The notes: generated by a model from the sequence alone, not told the origin. DNA of 14,948 bases from Spirochaetaceae bacterium (GCA_028527945.1 JAQQAK010000413.1:1-14948); one strand, 5' to 3'. Shown: positions 7,332 to 14,744, counted from the first letter of the stretch. A program made the numbers and translations.

Positions 7332-7381
7332 ACCTCGCCCTCTTTAGCGAATAACAAGTTATTCGCTAAAGAGGGCGAGGT
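7332..7381. repeat. 50-bp near-perfect palindrome between convergent genes
   Basis: Two 24-bp arms (7332-7355 and 7358-7381) are exact reverse complements separated by only two bases (AA). The arms begin ACCTCGCCCTC and end AGCGAATAAC. The element sits 21 bases past the stop codon of the MFS gene, between it and the convergent kinase gene. There is no T-run on either side, so it is not a standard intrinsic terminator, although such a hairpin could still halt transcription or protect message ends. The rest of 7126-7402 holds a small GCGAC-AACC-GTCGC hairpin (7291-7304) followed by a C-run, and no gene. Confidence 0.85.
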
Positions 7382-7402
7382 TATCGATTATTTATAAAAG
7401 AT

Positions 7403-8716
7403 TTATCCTTCTTCCAGTTTTAAAATATGCTTATCTGCTCTGAACGGGAGACAGGCAAACACGCCAACTACCCCTATTACAAAGAACAGAAATGCAGCGC
7501 CGCTACCCTTCCCTGTTCCGAAAAGGCTCAGAAGCAAATGTCCTGATGGCAGCCCTGCCATAAAGGGCTCAAATACCTTATCCACCAAAAAACCTCCACA
7601 TAGATAGCCCAGCGGAATAGTAAAAAACTGGAGGGTATTTCTGACAGAATATACACGTCCCTGTATTTCTACAGGAATTTTCTGACGAAAAAGAACGTCC
7701 ATATTAGCGTTCATGACCGGAATAAACAGCCAACCCAAAACTGCTCCAAAGCACCAGAGCCAGAGGGAGTTACCAACGGCAAGAATAAAATTTTCGGTAC
7801 ACATAGAAAACAATAAAGAATTCAGTATTACCCTGGTTCTGCTCTTTGGCGCCGGCATAAAAGTTACAAACAGGCTGCCGGCTATTGTTGCCAACCCCGT
7901 AAAGGTGTTAACTAACCCAAGAGCTATTTCTCCATTTTCAAGCTTTGAAAGAATCATTGCCGGCAGAGCCGTATAAAATATTGAGGCAATAAAATTTATT
8001 ACCGCGAGCAGAAGGATTAAGTCCAGTATGCCCCGATTGTGTTTTAGATATGTCAGTCCACTCTTTGCTGCCTGCAACAATTTTTCAGGTTCTGCCTTGC
8101 CCTCGGCATTATCATCATTCTGGTGCTGAGGTATTTTTACAAAGAACAAAAGTGCTGTAAAGGCTATTGCAAATGTAAGAAGATCAAAGATTATGACCAT
8201 ACGCATACCGGCCAGAGCCAGAAGCGCGGTAGCCAAAAGCGGTGTTAATACCGTAACAAGAGAATTTGAGAACGCCCGCATTCCGCCTATTTTATGAAAA
8301 TACTTTTTTGGAGTCAGCAGCGTTACCGCTACATCTGAGGCAGGCTGCTGTACGGTGTTCATCAGTCCGTTGAGGGCATTAATAACATAAAGATACCAAA
8401 TCTGTATTCGTCCTGTCACCAAAAGGATAATAACAGAAATTGTACAGAGCGCTGCAAAGCTGTCACTGACAAGCATTGTAATCTTTTTATTCCAGCGGTC
8501 ACTTAATGCTCCGGCGAATATACTCAAAATTATATACGGCGTATAAGAACAAAAGGCAAGCAGTGCCGTTGTCAATGCCGAGCCGCTTTGTGTATACGAC
8601 CAGATAATAAGCGCAAAATTTGTCATAGCACTGCCAAGAGCAGAAAGAGTCTGCGTACTCCACAATATTATAAAACCGCGAAGATCTTTTAGTGTATTTT
8701 TATAGTTGTTAAACAT
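7403..8716 (-). CDS. MefA-like MFS drug exporter (DHA3 type)
   Basis: Encodes 437 residues with about twelve membrane helices and the AAAGGA ribosome binding site at 8725-8730. The N-terminus (LWSTQTLSALGSAMTNFALIIWSYTQSGSAL) and the loop 2-3 motif GALSDRWNKKITM (residues 69-81) follow the pattern of the DHA3 branch of the major facilitator superfamily, which contains the macrolide exporters Mef(A)/Mef(E) and the siderophore exporter EntS. Conserved inner features such as NALNGLMNTVQQPASDVAVTLL also align with that branch. These proteins pump small molecules out using the proton gradient; the substrate here is not known. The gene has its own promoter (8888-8917) and a structured leader with a short ORF, which argues for regulation by a translation-affecting compound. 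Confidence 0.9.
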   Translation of the reverse strand: MFNNYKNTLKDLRGFIILWSTQTLSALGSAMTNFALIIWSYTQSGSALTTALLAFCSYTPYIILSIFAGALSDRWNKKITMLVSDSFAALCTISVIILLVTGRIQIWYLYVINALNGLMNTVQQPASDVAVTLLTPKKYFHKIGGMRAFSNSLVTVLTPLLATALLALAGMRMVIIFDLLTFAIAFTALLFFVKIPQHQNDDNAEGKAEPEKLLQAAKSGLTYLKHNRGILDLILLLAVINFIASIFYTALPAMILSKLENGEIALGLVNTFTGLATIAGSLFVTFMPAPKSRTRVILNSLLFSMCTENFILAVGNSLWLWCFGAVLGWLFIPVMNANMDVLFRQKIPVEIQGRVYSVRNTLQFFTIPLGYLCGGFLVDKVFEPFMAGLPSGHLLLSLFGTGKGSGAAFLFFVIGVVGVFACLPFRADKHILKLEEG

Positions 8717-8726
8717 GACTTCGTTT

Positions 8727-8766
8727 CCTTTAATTAGTTCAGATTTAATTCGCTTTTAATTAAAGG
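8727..8766 (-). promoter_or_regulatory. Helix that can hide the exporter's ribosome binding site
   Basis: On the minus strand CCTTTAATTA (8766-8757) is an exact complement of TAATTAAAGG (8736-8727), which contains the Shine-Dalgarno AAAGG. The loop contains a second copy, AATTAAA (8750-8744), that can pair with TTTAATT (8764-8758) instead, leaving the ribosome binding site free. The two pairings exclude each other, which is what a translational switch needs. Pairing was read by eye; energies were not computed. Confidence 0.5.
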
Positions 8767-8770
8767 CAAA

Positions 8771-8824
8771 GTCTAACGGACGATATGTGTTTTTCGCTCC
8801 GTGCGGTATCGTCCTATGTCAGAC
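8771..8824 (-). ncRNA. Strong leader hairpin upstream of the MFS exporter
   Basis: On the minus strand GTCTGAC (8824-8818) pairs with GTTAGAC (8777-8771) with one mismatch. Then, after a three-base bulge on one side, GGACGATA (8814-8807 read from the plus-strand complement) pairs fully with TATCGTCC (8785-8778). The loop holds a short CGC/GCG stem. It lies inside the predicted transcript of the exporter, and the stop codon of the 12-codon leader ORF falls in its first arm. No T-run follows, so it is more likely part of a translational control leader than a terminator. It does not match any riboswitch I can recognise. Confidence 0.5.
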
Positions 8825-8857
8825 CTTGCACGAAGCAGTAGCAATACAGAGTATCAT
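8819..8857 (-). CDS. Putative 12-residue leader peptide of the MFS exporter
   Basis: ATG at 8857-8855 is followed by twelve codons (MILCIATASCKV) and a TGA at 8821-8819. A ribosome binding site TGGAG (8868-8864) lies six bases before the ATG, the ideal distance. It sits between the predicted start of transcription near 8881 and the exporter, and its stop codon lies in the first arm of the 8771-8824 hairpin, so a ribosome at its end would melt that hairpin. Erm- and Mef-type resistance genes use such peptides to sense macrolides, ketolides or similar drugs through ribosome stalling. The peptide matches no leader I know, so its function is inferred from position alone. Confidence 0.45.
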   Translation of the reverse strand: MILCIATASCKV

Positions 8858-8887
8858 GGTAAACTCCAGAAATTGTTTGATGCGGGG

Positions 8888-8917
8888 ATTGTATCAGGAG
8901 AATAGTGTAAGGATCAA
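8888..8917 (-). promoter_or_regulatory. Promoter of the MFS exporter
   Basis: On the minus strand TTGATC (8917-8912), an 18-base spacer and TACAAT (8893-8888) with TGA before it form an extended -10 promoter. The predicted start near 8881 gives an untranslated leader of about 165 bases. It lies directly after the stop codon of the 8935-9870 gene, so the exporter can be expressed on its own. Confidence 0.6.
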
Positions 8918-8934
8918 GATATCTGAACAATGAA

Positions 8935-9870
8935 CTATTTAGAGTTTATCCCGCTCTCCTGACAATACTTTTTGGCCAAAAGCGCGTAGAATGTCACCCA
9001 TTCATTGGGTTCACCCTTTTTTCCTGGCCTGAAATATGATGGAGGAAACCAATCCAGAATATAAAGTCCAGACTCTGTTAGGTGAGACTCAAGAGTTGCC
9101 CAGGCATCATTTAGCGCGGGATGAGAACCATACCCCATACGGCTTAAAGCATATAATGGCTCAAGCAAACTACAGTTTATTACAAAAGGAAAAACAGTTC
9201 CCATCCCATTCCGAATTTTTTCCTGTAAATCCGGAAGCTTATAATATATATTTCTTTTCAAAAAGTAGTTCACAGTCTTTTTACAGCTTTGATGAGAATA
9301 GTATTCCGGTAGCTCCGCGTAAGCCATAAGAGCTTTTACTGTTCCACGTATACAGCTTTTGGTCTTTGGTCCGAATGAATCTCTAACACATAAATATCCG
9401 TCATCAAAACGAACATCATCAAGAAGGGTTTTAATACGCTCTTCTATTCGTTCATCAGACTTATAGCCAAGCAGAATAAATGTTCTTAAATTATGGGCGT
9501 AAAGACAGGATTGATGTGTATTATGATCTGGCCCGGTTAACCACTTTTCCTTTCCGGACAGTTGCAAATATCTGTTTACAGCCTTGTCTATTACCAGATC
9601 ATTTTTGTCTAACCCCATTTCTGCCAAAAACGACAATACAAAATGTGTAGAAGAACTCATGGCATAATCAATACCAGCCCCGAGATTTCGGTATAACCAA
9701 TATCCGTCTGGATGCATTTTAGAAAGGATCTTCTGAACCTGTCTGCTTTCTAATATTTTCTGTTTTAACTCTTTATCCGGTTTAACATTAAGTAAATCTC
9801 GCTGCGTTCTGTATCTTATTGATGGATTTTTACTGTCAAGAAGTATGTTGATAGAAGGTGAATCACTCAT
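8935..9870 (-). CDS. Alpha/alpha-toroid (terpenoid cyclase/prenyltransferase-like) protein of unknown function
   Basis: Encodes 311 residues, starting at an ATG with GAGAGGAA about six bases upstream. There is no signal peptide or membrane helix, so it is cytoplasmic. The opening NILLDSKNPSIRYRTQRDLLN and following blocks with a bulky aromatic pattern (HPDGYWLYRNLGAGIDYAMSSSTHFVLSFLAEMGL, RFDDGYLCVR, KALMAYAELPEYY, PLYALSRMGYG) resemble the helical repeats of squalene-cyclase/prenyltransferase toroids. I know relatives often carry the misleading label 'nitrogen fixation protein NifH'; nothing here resembles nitrogenase iron protein (no P-loop). The DxDD-type cyclase motif is also absent, so catalysis is doubtful. 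It has its own good promoter (9893-9921) and lies upstream of, and in the same direction as, the MFS exporter. Confidence 0.75.
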   Translation of the reverse strand: MSDSPSINILLDSKNPSIRYRTQRDLLNVKPDKELKQKILESRQVQKILSKMHPDGYWLYRNLGAGIDYAMSSSTHFVLSFLAEMGLDKNDLVIDKAVNRYLQLSGKEKWLTGPDHNTHQSCLYAHNLRTFILLGYKSDERIEERIKTLLDDVRFDDGYLCVRDSFGPKTKSCIRGTVKALMAYAELPEYYSHQSCKKTVNYFLKRNIYYKLPDLQEKIRNGMGTVFPFVINCSLLEPLYALSRMGYGSHPALNDAWATLESHLTESGLYILDWFPPSYFRPGKKGEPNEWVTFYALLAKKYCQESGINSK

Positions 9871-9892
9871 TCAATTCCTCTCTAAATAAGAA

Positions 9893-9921
9893 ATTGTATC
9901 AAGAGATAAAAGGAGAATCAA
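9893..9921 (-). promoter_or_regulatory. Promoter of the toroid-protein gene
   Basis: On the minus strand TTGATT (9921-9916), a 17-base spacer and TACAAT (9898-9893) preceded by TGA form a near-consensus extended -10 promoter. The predicted start near 9886 leaves a leader of about 16 bases. Confidence 0.65.
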
Positions 9922-9963
9922 CAAAAAACAGAGCTGTGCCCCGTTAAGAAATTACGATTTTTA

Positions 9964-9992
9964 TTGCTGTTGGAGCTTAATTTTAGTATTTT
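9964..9992 (+). promoter_or_regulatory. Possible promoter of the diguanylate cyclase
   Basis: TTGCTG (9964-9969) and TATTTT (9987-9992) are 17 bases apart and lie just upstream of the ribosome binding site at 9998-10004. Both hexamers are weak matches, so this is a low-confidence call. Confidence 0.25.
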
Positions 9993-10012
9993 TTTGCGAA
10001 AGGAATATCATT

Positions 10013-11137
10013 TTGAGAATAAATCCAGCTAAACTGTTTAAGATTAAAATTGATAAAAAGTATGCAGAAGAATTATCACAAGAGTTAAATAAAACTAATC
10101 AAACTAGATGCTTAATTGTTTTGTATGTTATGATAGCACTTACTATTATCATAATAATTTCTTCGATTGTTCTGGGATACGACATGATGTTTAATATCCT
10201 GTTTCTCTTTTCAATGTTAGTATGTTTGGCATCTTTGCTGATATTTGCTAAAACAAATTATATTGGATGGGTTCAGTTCTTTGTCATGGCAGTATGCATT
10301 GGATGGGCTCAGTATGCTAATTTTGACACAAACGGTGGTACAGACGACTTTACTCCATACCTGATAGGTCTTCTGGCTTTGTCAGCGTTTACCTTTCGTC
10401 CCCCAGGACAAAGTCTCGCTATATTTGGCCTAAGTCAAGCTGCATTTATTATAGTAAACATAAAACTTATTAACGATGGTGTTCTTTTATTTATTGTTGT
10501 AATGAACTCTACTCTCTTTACAATTTTTTCATGGGTTATTTCTGTCTTTCACTACAAATCTTTTGTAAATACCTTTGTTAACGACAAGCTATTGGATGAA
10601 TTGAATGATGCAAACAAGAAGCTGGAGAAACACATTCGTATTGATGCAGGAACGGGAATAAGTAACAGACTGGCATTTACAGAATATCTTGATAATGAAT
10701 GGGAAAGAGCCAGGCGATATGGCAAGAGTTTGTCAATCGCTATGATAGATATTGATTTTTTCAAGCAGTACAATGATACCTATGGACACAGCAAAGGTGA
10801 TATATGCCTGAGATATGTTGCAGAATGTATTAACCGTTGTATGTACAGAGTTAATGATTTTGCGGGACGTTACGGTGGCGAGGAATTTGTTGTTATTATG
10901 CCTGAGACAGACAAGACTACTGCTTTTGAAAATGCTGACAGAATAAGATCTTCAGTAGAGGCTCTTTGTATTAATCATGATGGCCGTACTGATGGAAATA
11001 CTCATGTCACGATTTCTATTGGAGTTACTACAATGATTCCTGATAAAGAAGATAATAGCTCTGATTTTATTGAAAAAGCTGATAAGGCGCTATACGCGGC
11101 AAAGCACCAGGGAAAGAACAGGGTTGTTGGATGCTAA
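10013..11137 (+). CDS. Membrane-bound diguanylate cyclase (GGDEF domain)
   Basis: Encodes 374 residues starting at TTG; GAAAGGA at 9998-10004 lies eight bases upstream and there is no nearby ATG in frame. About six membrane helices cover residues 33-176 (a MASE-like sensor region), followed by a short coiled linker (187-208) and a GGDEF domain. That domain begins DAGTGISNR (211-219), carries MIDIDFFKQYNDTYGH (244-259) and the active-site loop GGEEF (288-292). An inhibitory-site RVND (279-282) lies exactly five residues before the loop, so product feedback by cyclic-di-GMP is expected. All catalytic features are intact, so it should make cyclic-di-GMP from two GTP. It is divergent from the toroid-protein gene and convergent with the GH3 gene. 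Confidence 0.94.
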   Translation: MRINPAKLFKIKIDKKYAEELSQELNKTNQTRCLIVLYVMIALTIIIIISSIVLGYDMMFNILFLFSMLVCLASLLIFAKTNYIGWVQFFVMAVCIGWAQYANFDTNGGTDDFTPYLIGLLALSAFTFRPPGQSLAIFGLSQAAFIIVNIKLINDGVLLFIVVMNSTLFTIFSWVISVFHYKSFVNTFVNDKLLDELNDANKKLEKHIRIDAGTGISNRLAFTEYLDNEWERARRYGKSLSIAMIDIDFFKQYNDTYGHSKGDICLRYVAECINRCMYRVNDFAGRYGGEEFVVIMPETDKTTAFENADRIRSSVEALCINHDGRTDGNTHVTISIGVTTMIPDKEDNSSDFIEKADKALYAAKHQGKNRVVGC

Positions 11138-11173
11138 AAAAATGACCGCTTCTGATTAAGAAACGGTCATTTT
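11136..11173. terminator. Bidirectional terminator between the cyclase and GH3 genes
   Basis: AAAATGACCG (11139-11148) pairs perfectly with CGGTCATTTT (11164-11173) over a 15-base loop. On the minus strand the stem runs into seven T (11142-11136), giving a strong terminator for the GH3 gene. On the plus strand the stem ends in four T and serves the cyclase gene, whose stop codon is at 11135-11137. Confidence 0.85.
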
Positions 11174-11225
11174 AAGTATAATTTTGCTAAACCTTTTAAA
11201 ACTTAAGTTTCAGAGGTTTCTATAT

Positions 11226-13927
11226 TTATTCCACTACCCAGCTTCGAGATACCGCGTATAATATGTTTTTTGCTGCTTTCTGAAGAGCCGTTACCATACT
11301 TATGTCATAAAGCGGATTGGTTGCCTTTCCAAGAAGGACTTTATTGTGGTTTTCACCACCCATCCATCCAGCCAAAACGTCTAAAGATAAATCTCCACCA
11401 TTTAGAATCATATTCTGAACATCCATATGTGGATAGACATTTGCGTCAGTTATAACAAGGCCTTTGAACCCCCATTCGCCTCTAAGAACATTGTTCAGAA
11501 GGCTATTATTAGCTCCAGCCCAAGCATGTCCAATATAGTTAAAAGAAGACATAATGCCCAGGGAGCCTCCTTCTTTTACAGCAAGTTCAAATGGTTTTAG
11601 GTAGATTTCACGAATTGCCTGCTCATTCGCCCAAACCATAATCTGATCTCGTCCATTGGATTGTCTATCATGCATTACGAAATGTTTGCTAAAGGTAATT
11701 ATTCCATTTTCTGTAGCGCCTCGAATTTCCGCGGCAGCAATTTTTCCAGATAGAACTCCATCTTCGCTATAGTACTCAAAATTTCTGCCATCAAATGGAG
11801 TTCTCTGAATATTCATGGACGGAGCATACCAGCCGCTATAACCGAATGCTTTCCCCTCATTTGCGACACTTACTCCAACCAGATAAGCAAGCTCCTGATT
11901 CCATGTAGCAGCCGCAATCATAGGAGAAGGATATGTAATACCAGCGCCATCAGTGCCCATAGTTGCGCCGGAGTAAACAGTCGCAGCAATAGCCATTGAG
12001 CCATCAGGAGTTAATGAGCGTGGAATTCCCAAACGTTCAAGACCATGAATATGCCAGGCGCCATCACCACATAGGTCAGTCAATTCATCAAGAGTCATCT
12101 GTGATACAAACTTATCCCAAAGAGGATCATCTTTTGGAACATTCTTCATGTCTGATAAAAGGATAAGATTGTCTAATTTCTGTCCAACCAAAGGCATATC
12201 ACTATCTTTATACCCAAGATCTTCATCTGTCGGCGGTGTATAGAAAAGAGAATCTTTAATTTCAGAATCCATTATGTAATCTTCTTTTTTGGGGCCGGTA
12301 AAAGCTCTTGCCTCAGTGTTCCAATCTCTAGTCAGGTAGTCATCAGTTCGCATAGCATCAGAAAACTGCCTTGTTGCGACACTCATATCGCTAGGGCGTT
12401 TTCCGTCATGCTCAGCGTCATAGATGATATCGCTTCCAAGTTTAAAGACTTTTGAATCAATAATAGTATGAGCATTTTCGTTAATACTTATCTTGTAATC
12501 ACCTGATTCCAATACATACGCGCCATAGTTCTTGTAATCAAATGAAGCCATATCTTCAACAGGAAAACTCAATGTATAATATTCAGTTTCACCTGCCTGA
12601 ATTAAATTAGTCTTCTTGAAAGTGACAAGATTTACTGATGATTTCTCAATTTTTCCGCTGTAAGGAGGATTGTAATATACCTGAATAACAGTTTTTCCTG
12701 CAGTTTCGCCAGTATTTTTCACAGAAACACGCAAGTTGATATTACCGTCTTCTTCCTGTAACTCCAGAAGCTTTTGATCAAAATTAGTGTAGCTGAGTCC
12801 ATACCCAAACGGATACTTAACTTCTGAATCATATTTGAAAGAGGGGTCAGTCTGTGAGCGTGTTTCAAAGTAACGATACCCAACATAAATGCCTTCACTA
12901 TACTGAAGAAAATAACCTACCTGCTTTTCTCCTCCGCCAAGAATCTGTCCAACTTCTATAGTTGGAGCATCATTGTATTTGTAACTGCCATCAATCCAAT
13001 TTCCTTTGTCATCAAGAGAAAGAAAATTATTACTTGTAATATGATTTAAATTATTATAAACCCAAGTATCAGGCAGCCTTCCTGACGGATTGACCTCTCC
13101 AGAAAGAATGCGAGCAACTGATTTTGCTCCAGACTCTCCCGGAAAACCTATCCATAAAACAGACTTGATGGAAGGATAGTCTTCAATAAATCCAGCTTCC
13201 ATAGTACATGCAGTATTAAGTATAAGAACAACATCTTCAAAAGTATGGCAAACGGTATCAAGTAGTTCTTTTTCGTTTTCAGATAGTCTGAAAAAATCCG
13301 GATTCAAGTCAATATTTTCTGAGCCCCCTCGACCTAATACAACCACAGCAATATTTGAAAAATCCTTCGCATTCTGCAGTAAAGTATTGTCATTATATGA
13401 TAGTTCAGTATTAGAATAGGCTGAGACAGGAACTTCTGGTAAGTGAGTTATGCTAGGATTTTCAATAAACTCAGAAGGGGTTCCATTATCCGGCGCTGAA
13501 GTAGGCTTAACAGAAAGCCGGACCGTTTTAAAATAATTATAGTGAAGATAAAGCAATTCTTTATTTAACTCAAAACGCCCATCTTTTTCTAAAGCTGTTT
13601 CCAATTTAGTTGCCTTTGCAGCATTTGTTGCAGCTGAACCACCACCGTTAAATGCAAGTTGAATGCTGCGTATACCAAAAAGATTAATTTTATCAGTTTT
13701 TAATGGTAATAAATCATCCTTATTCTCAAGTAGAACAAACCCCTCATCAGCAACTGTACCTGCCGTATCACTACGGAACTGTAAGAAAGCTTTTGTTCTT
13801 CTGTATCAGGTTTAAATTTTGATATGATCCAGTCTCCAGTAGATGAAAAAACGAACGCATAAAGTACAATTGCTATAGCTAATATTGCAACAATGAGTAA
13901 TGCGATTTTTAGCCCTTTTTTTCTCAT
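11226..13927 (-). pseudogene. Membrane-anchored GH3 beta-glycosidase with swapped domain order, frameshifted
   Basis: The true start is ATG 13927 with AAGGAG at 13940-13935 eight bases upstream. The first frame encodes an anchor (MRKKG, then a hydrophobic helix to about residue 28) and continues to about 13780, where the coding frame changes; left alone it ends at 13700. The following frame gives TAGTVADEGFVLLENK, FNGGGSAATN and then the whole enzyme. Restoring one base gives about 900 residues. Domain order is GH3 C-terminal domain first (to GRLPDTW and YPFGYGLSYT), an Fn3-like domain, then the GH3 TIM barrel (from about 12120 downward). The barrel has GRNFEYYSEDG, SKHFVMHD and the nucleophile region GLVITDA (Asp codon 11447-11445). 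Swapped order is known in Ruminococcus and Butyrivibrio beta-glucosidases. Whether the frameshift is real or an assembly error is open; the rest of the gene is intact. It is probably repressed by the divergent TetR protein. Confidence 0.85.
13775..13806 (-). other. Frameshift site in the GH3 gene
   Basis: The N-terminal frame must pass into the main frame after TGA 13808-13806 (a stop in the main frame) and before the sequence that encodes SDTAGTVADEG. One missing base explains it. Candidates are the AAAA run at 13794-13791 and the CC pair at 13776-13775. No classic slippery heptamer is present, which argues against programmed slippage. Confidence 0.8.
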
Positions 13928-13950
13928 TATAGATCTCCTTATCTTGTCTT

Positions 13951-13969
13951 ATGTTACACATTGTAACAT
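13951..13969. promoter_or_regulatory. TetR-type operator over the GH3 promoter
   Basis: ATGTTACA and TGTAACAT form a perfect inverted repeat with 8-bp arms around CAT. On the minus strand it includes TGT-TACAAT (TACAAT at 13965-13960), an extended -10 element for the GH3 gene, with TTGATA (13991-13986) as a distant -35. A protein bound here would block GH3 transcription. The divergent TetR gene at 14075 is the expected repressor. Confidence 0.7.
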
Positions 13970-14039
13970 GCAATAAATTCCTGCATATCAAAATTTCCTT
14001 TATACGTCTAAACTCTTTTTTGATACCTAAAATATGGGG

Positions 14040-14068
14040 TTGACTTCATAGAAGATGAAACGTAATTT
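14040..14068 (+). promoter_or_regulatory. Promoter of the TetR gene, probably leaderless
   Basis: TTGACT (14040-14045), five of six matches to the -35 consensus, lies 17 bases before TAATTT (14063-14068). The ATG follows six bases later at 14075, so transcription would begin at or next to the start codon. No Shine-Dalgarno sequence is present. Confidence 0.5.
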
Positions 14069-14074
14069 CAAAGA

Positions 14075-14725
14075 ATGGATTTAGCAAAACAAACGCCGTC
14101 TCAGGCCGAATTAGAACGAAGAGAGGGGGTTCATCAGGTAGAACAGACTCGGATACATATTCTCAATAAAGCTGAAGACCTTTTTCTGGAAAAAGGTCTT
14201 GCAAATACTACAATGACTGATATTGCTGCATCTGCAAATATATCAAGGCTATCTCTTTACCGTTACTTTTCCAATATAGATCCAATAGCCTTTGAGATTG
14301 CGGTAAGAATGATAAGAAAAATAAATGTTGAGGGATGTCGAATTGAAGGAGGAGAAAAAACTCTGCCGGAACTTAAATCCCGATTTATTTCACAAATTGA
14401 ACAATTCCCTATGCATCAAAAAGCTTATCGTTATTTATCTATTTTTGATCATGTTTACGGAGTCAGCTATCCTGATGAAGAGCTTGCAAACTGGTATCAA
14501 GAACAGTTAAATACATTCGGCTGGGAGCCTAATATCACAAACAGAAACGGACAAAAGATTCCACTGACTAAATTAGTTATGATAGCTAACAGTGTTATGG
14601 GGTATCTGGAAAAAAAAGCTGAACGAGGTGAGCTCATGTCAAAAGAACAAGGGATATCACTTGATGAAGAATTAATAGCATTCAAAGAAAATGTTGAAGT
14701 ATATTTAGATTATTTATACGGGTAG
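14075..14725 (+). CDS. TetR/AcrR-family transcriptional repressor
   Basis: Encodes 216 residues. Residues 26-72 are a TetR DNA-binding domain: RIHILNKAEDLFLEKGLANTTMTDIAASANISRLSLYRYFSN, with the usual aromatic YRYF at the end of the recognition helix. The remainder is a helical ligand-binding/dimer domain with no recognisable ligand signature. The gene is divergent from the GH3 glycosidase, and an inverted repeat of the TetR type (13951-13969) covers the GH3 -10 region, so it probably represses the glycosidase until a sugar or related inducer arrives. The ATG at 14075 has no ribosome binding site but follows a promoter so closely that the message may be leaderless; the next in-frame ATG would remove part of the DNA-binding domain. 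It converges on the PadR-like gene with a 19-base gap and no visible terminator. Confidence 0.92.
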   Translation: MDLAKQTPSQAELERREGVHQVEQTRIHILNKAEDLFLEKGLANTTMTDIAASANISRLSLYRYFSNIDPIAFEIAVRMIRKINVEGCRIEGGEKTLPELKSRFISQIEQFPMHQKAYRYLSIFDHVYGVSYPDEELANWYQEQLNTFGWEPNITNRNGQKIPLTKLVMIANSVMGYLEKKAERGELMSKEQGISLDEELIAFKENVEVYLDYLYG

Positions 14726-14744
14726 AGAGCCTATTAATAATTCT

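Noticed and set aside
9036..9329. A 97-codon plus-strand frame opposite the toroid protein gene
   Set aside because: It is fully antisense to a gene with clear start signals and family resemblance, and has no signature of its own.
8935..9870. Naming the toroid protein NifH
   Set aside because: There is no P-loop or nitrogenase iron-protein motif; the name is a known mislabel of this family.
13602..13604. TTG 13604 as the start of the GH3 gene
   Set aside because: Conserved GH3 sequence continues upstream in the same frame without a start, and a proper start with ribosome binding site is at 13927 in another frame, so this is a frameshift and not a start.
13775..13806. Programmed ribosomal frameshifting in the GH3 gene
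   Set aside because: No X-XXY-YYZ slippery heptamer or downstream pseudoknot was recognised, and the enzyme family does not use recoding.
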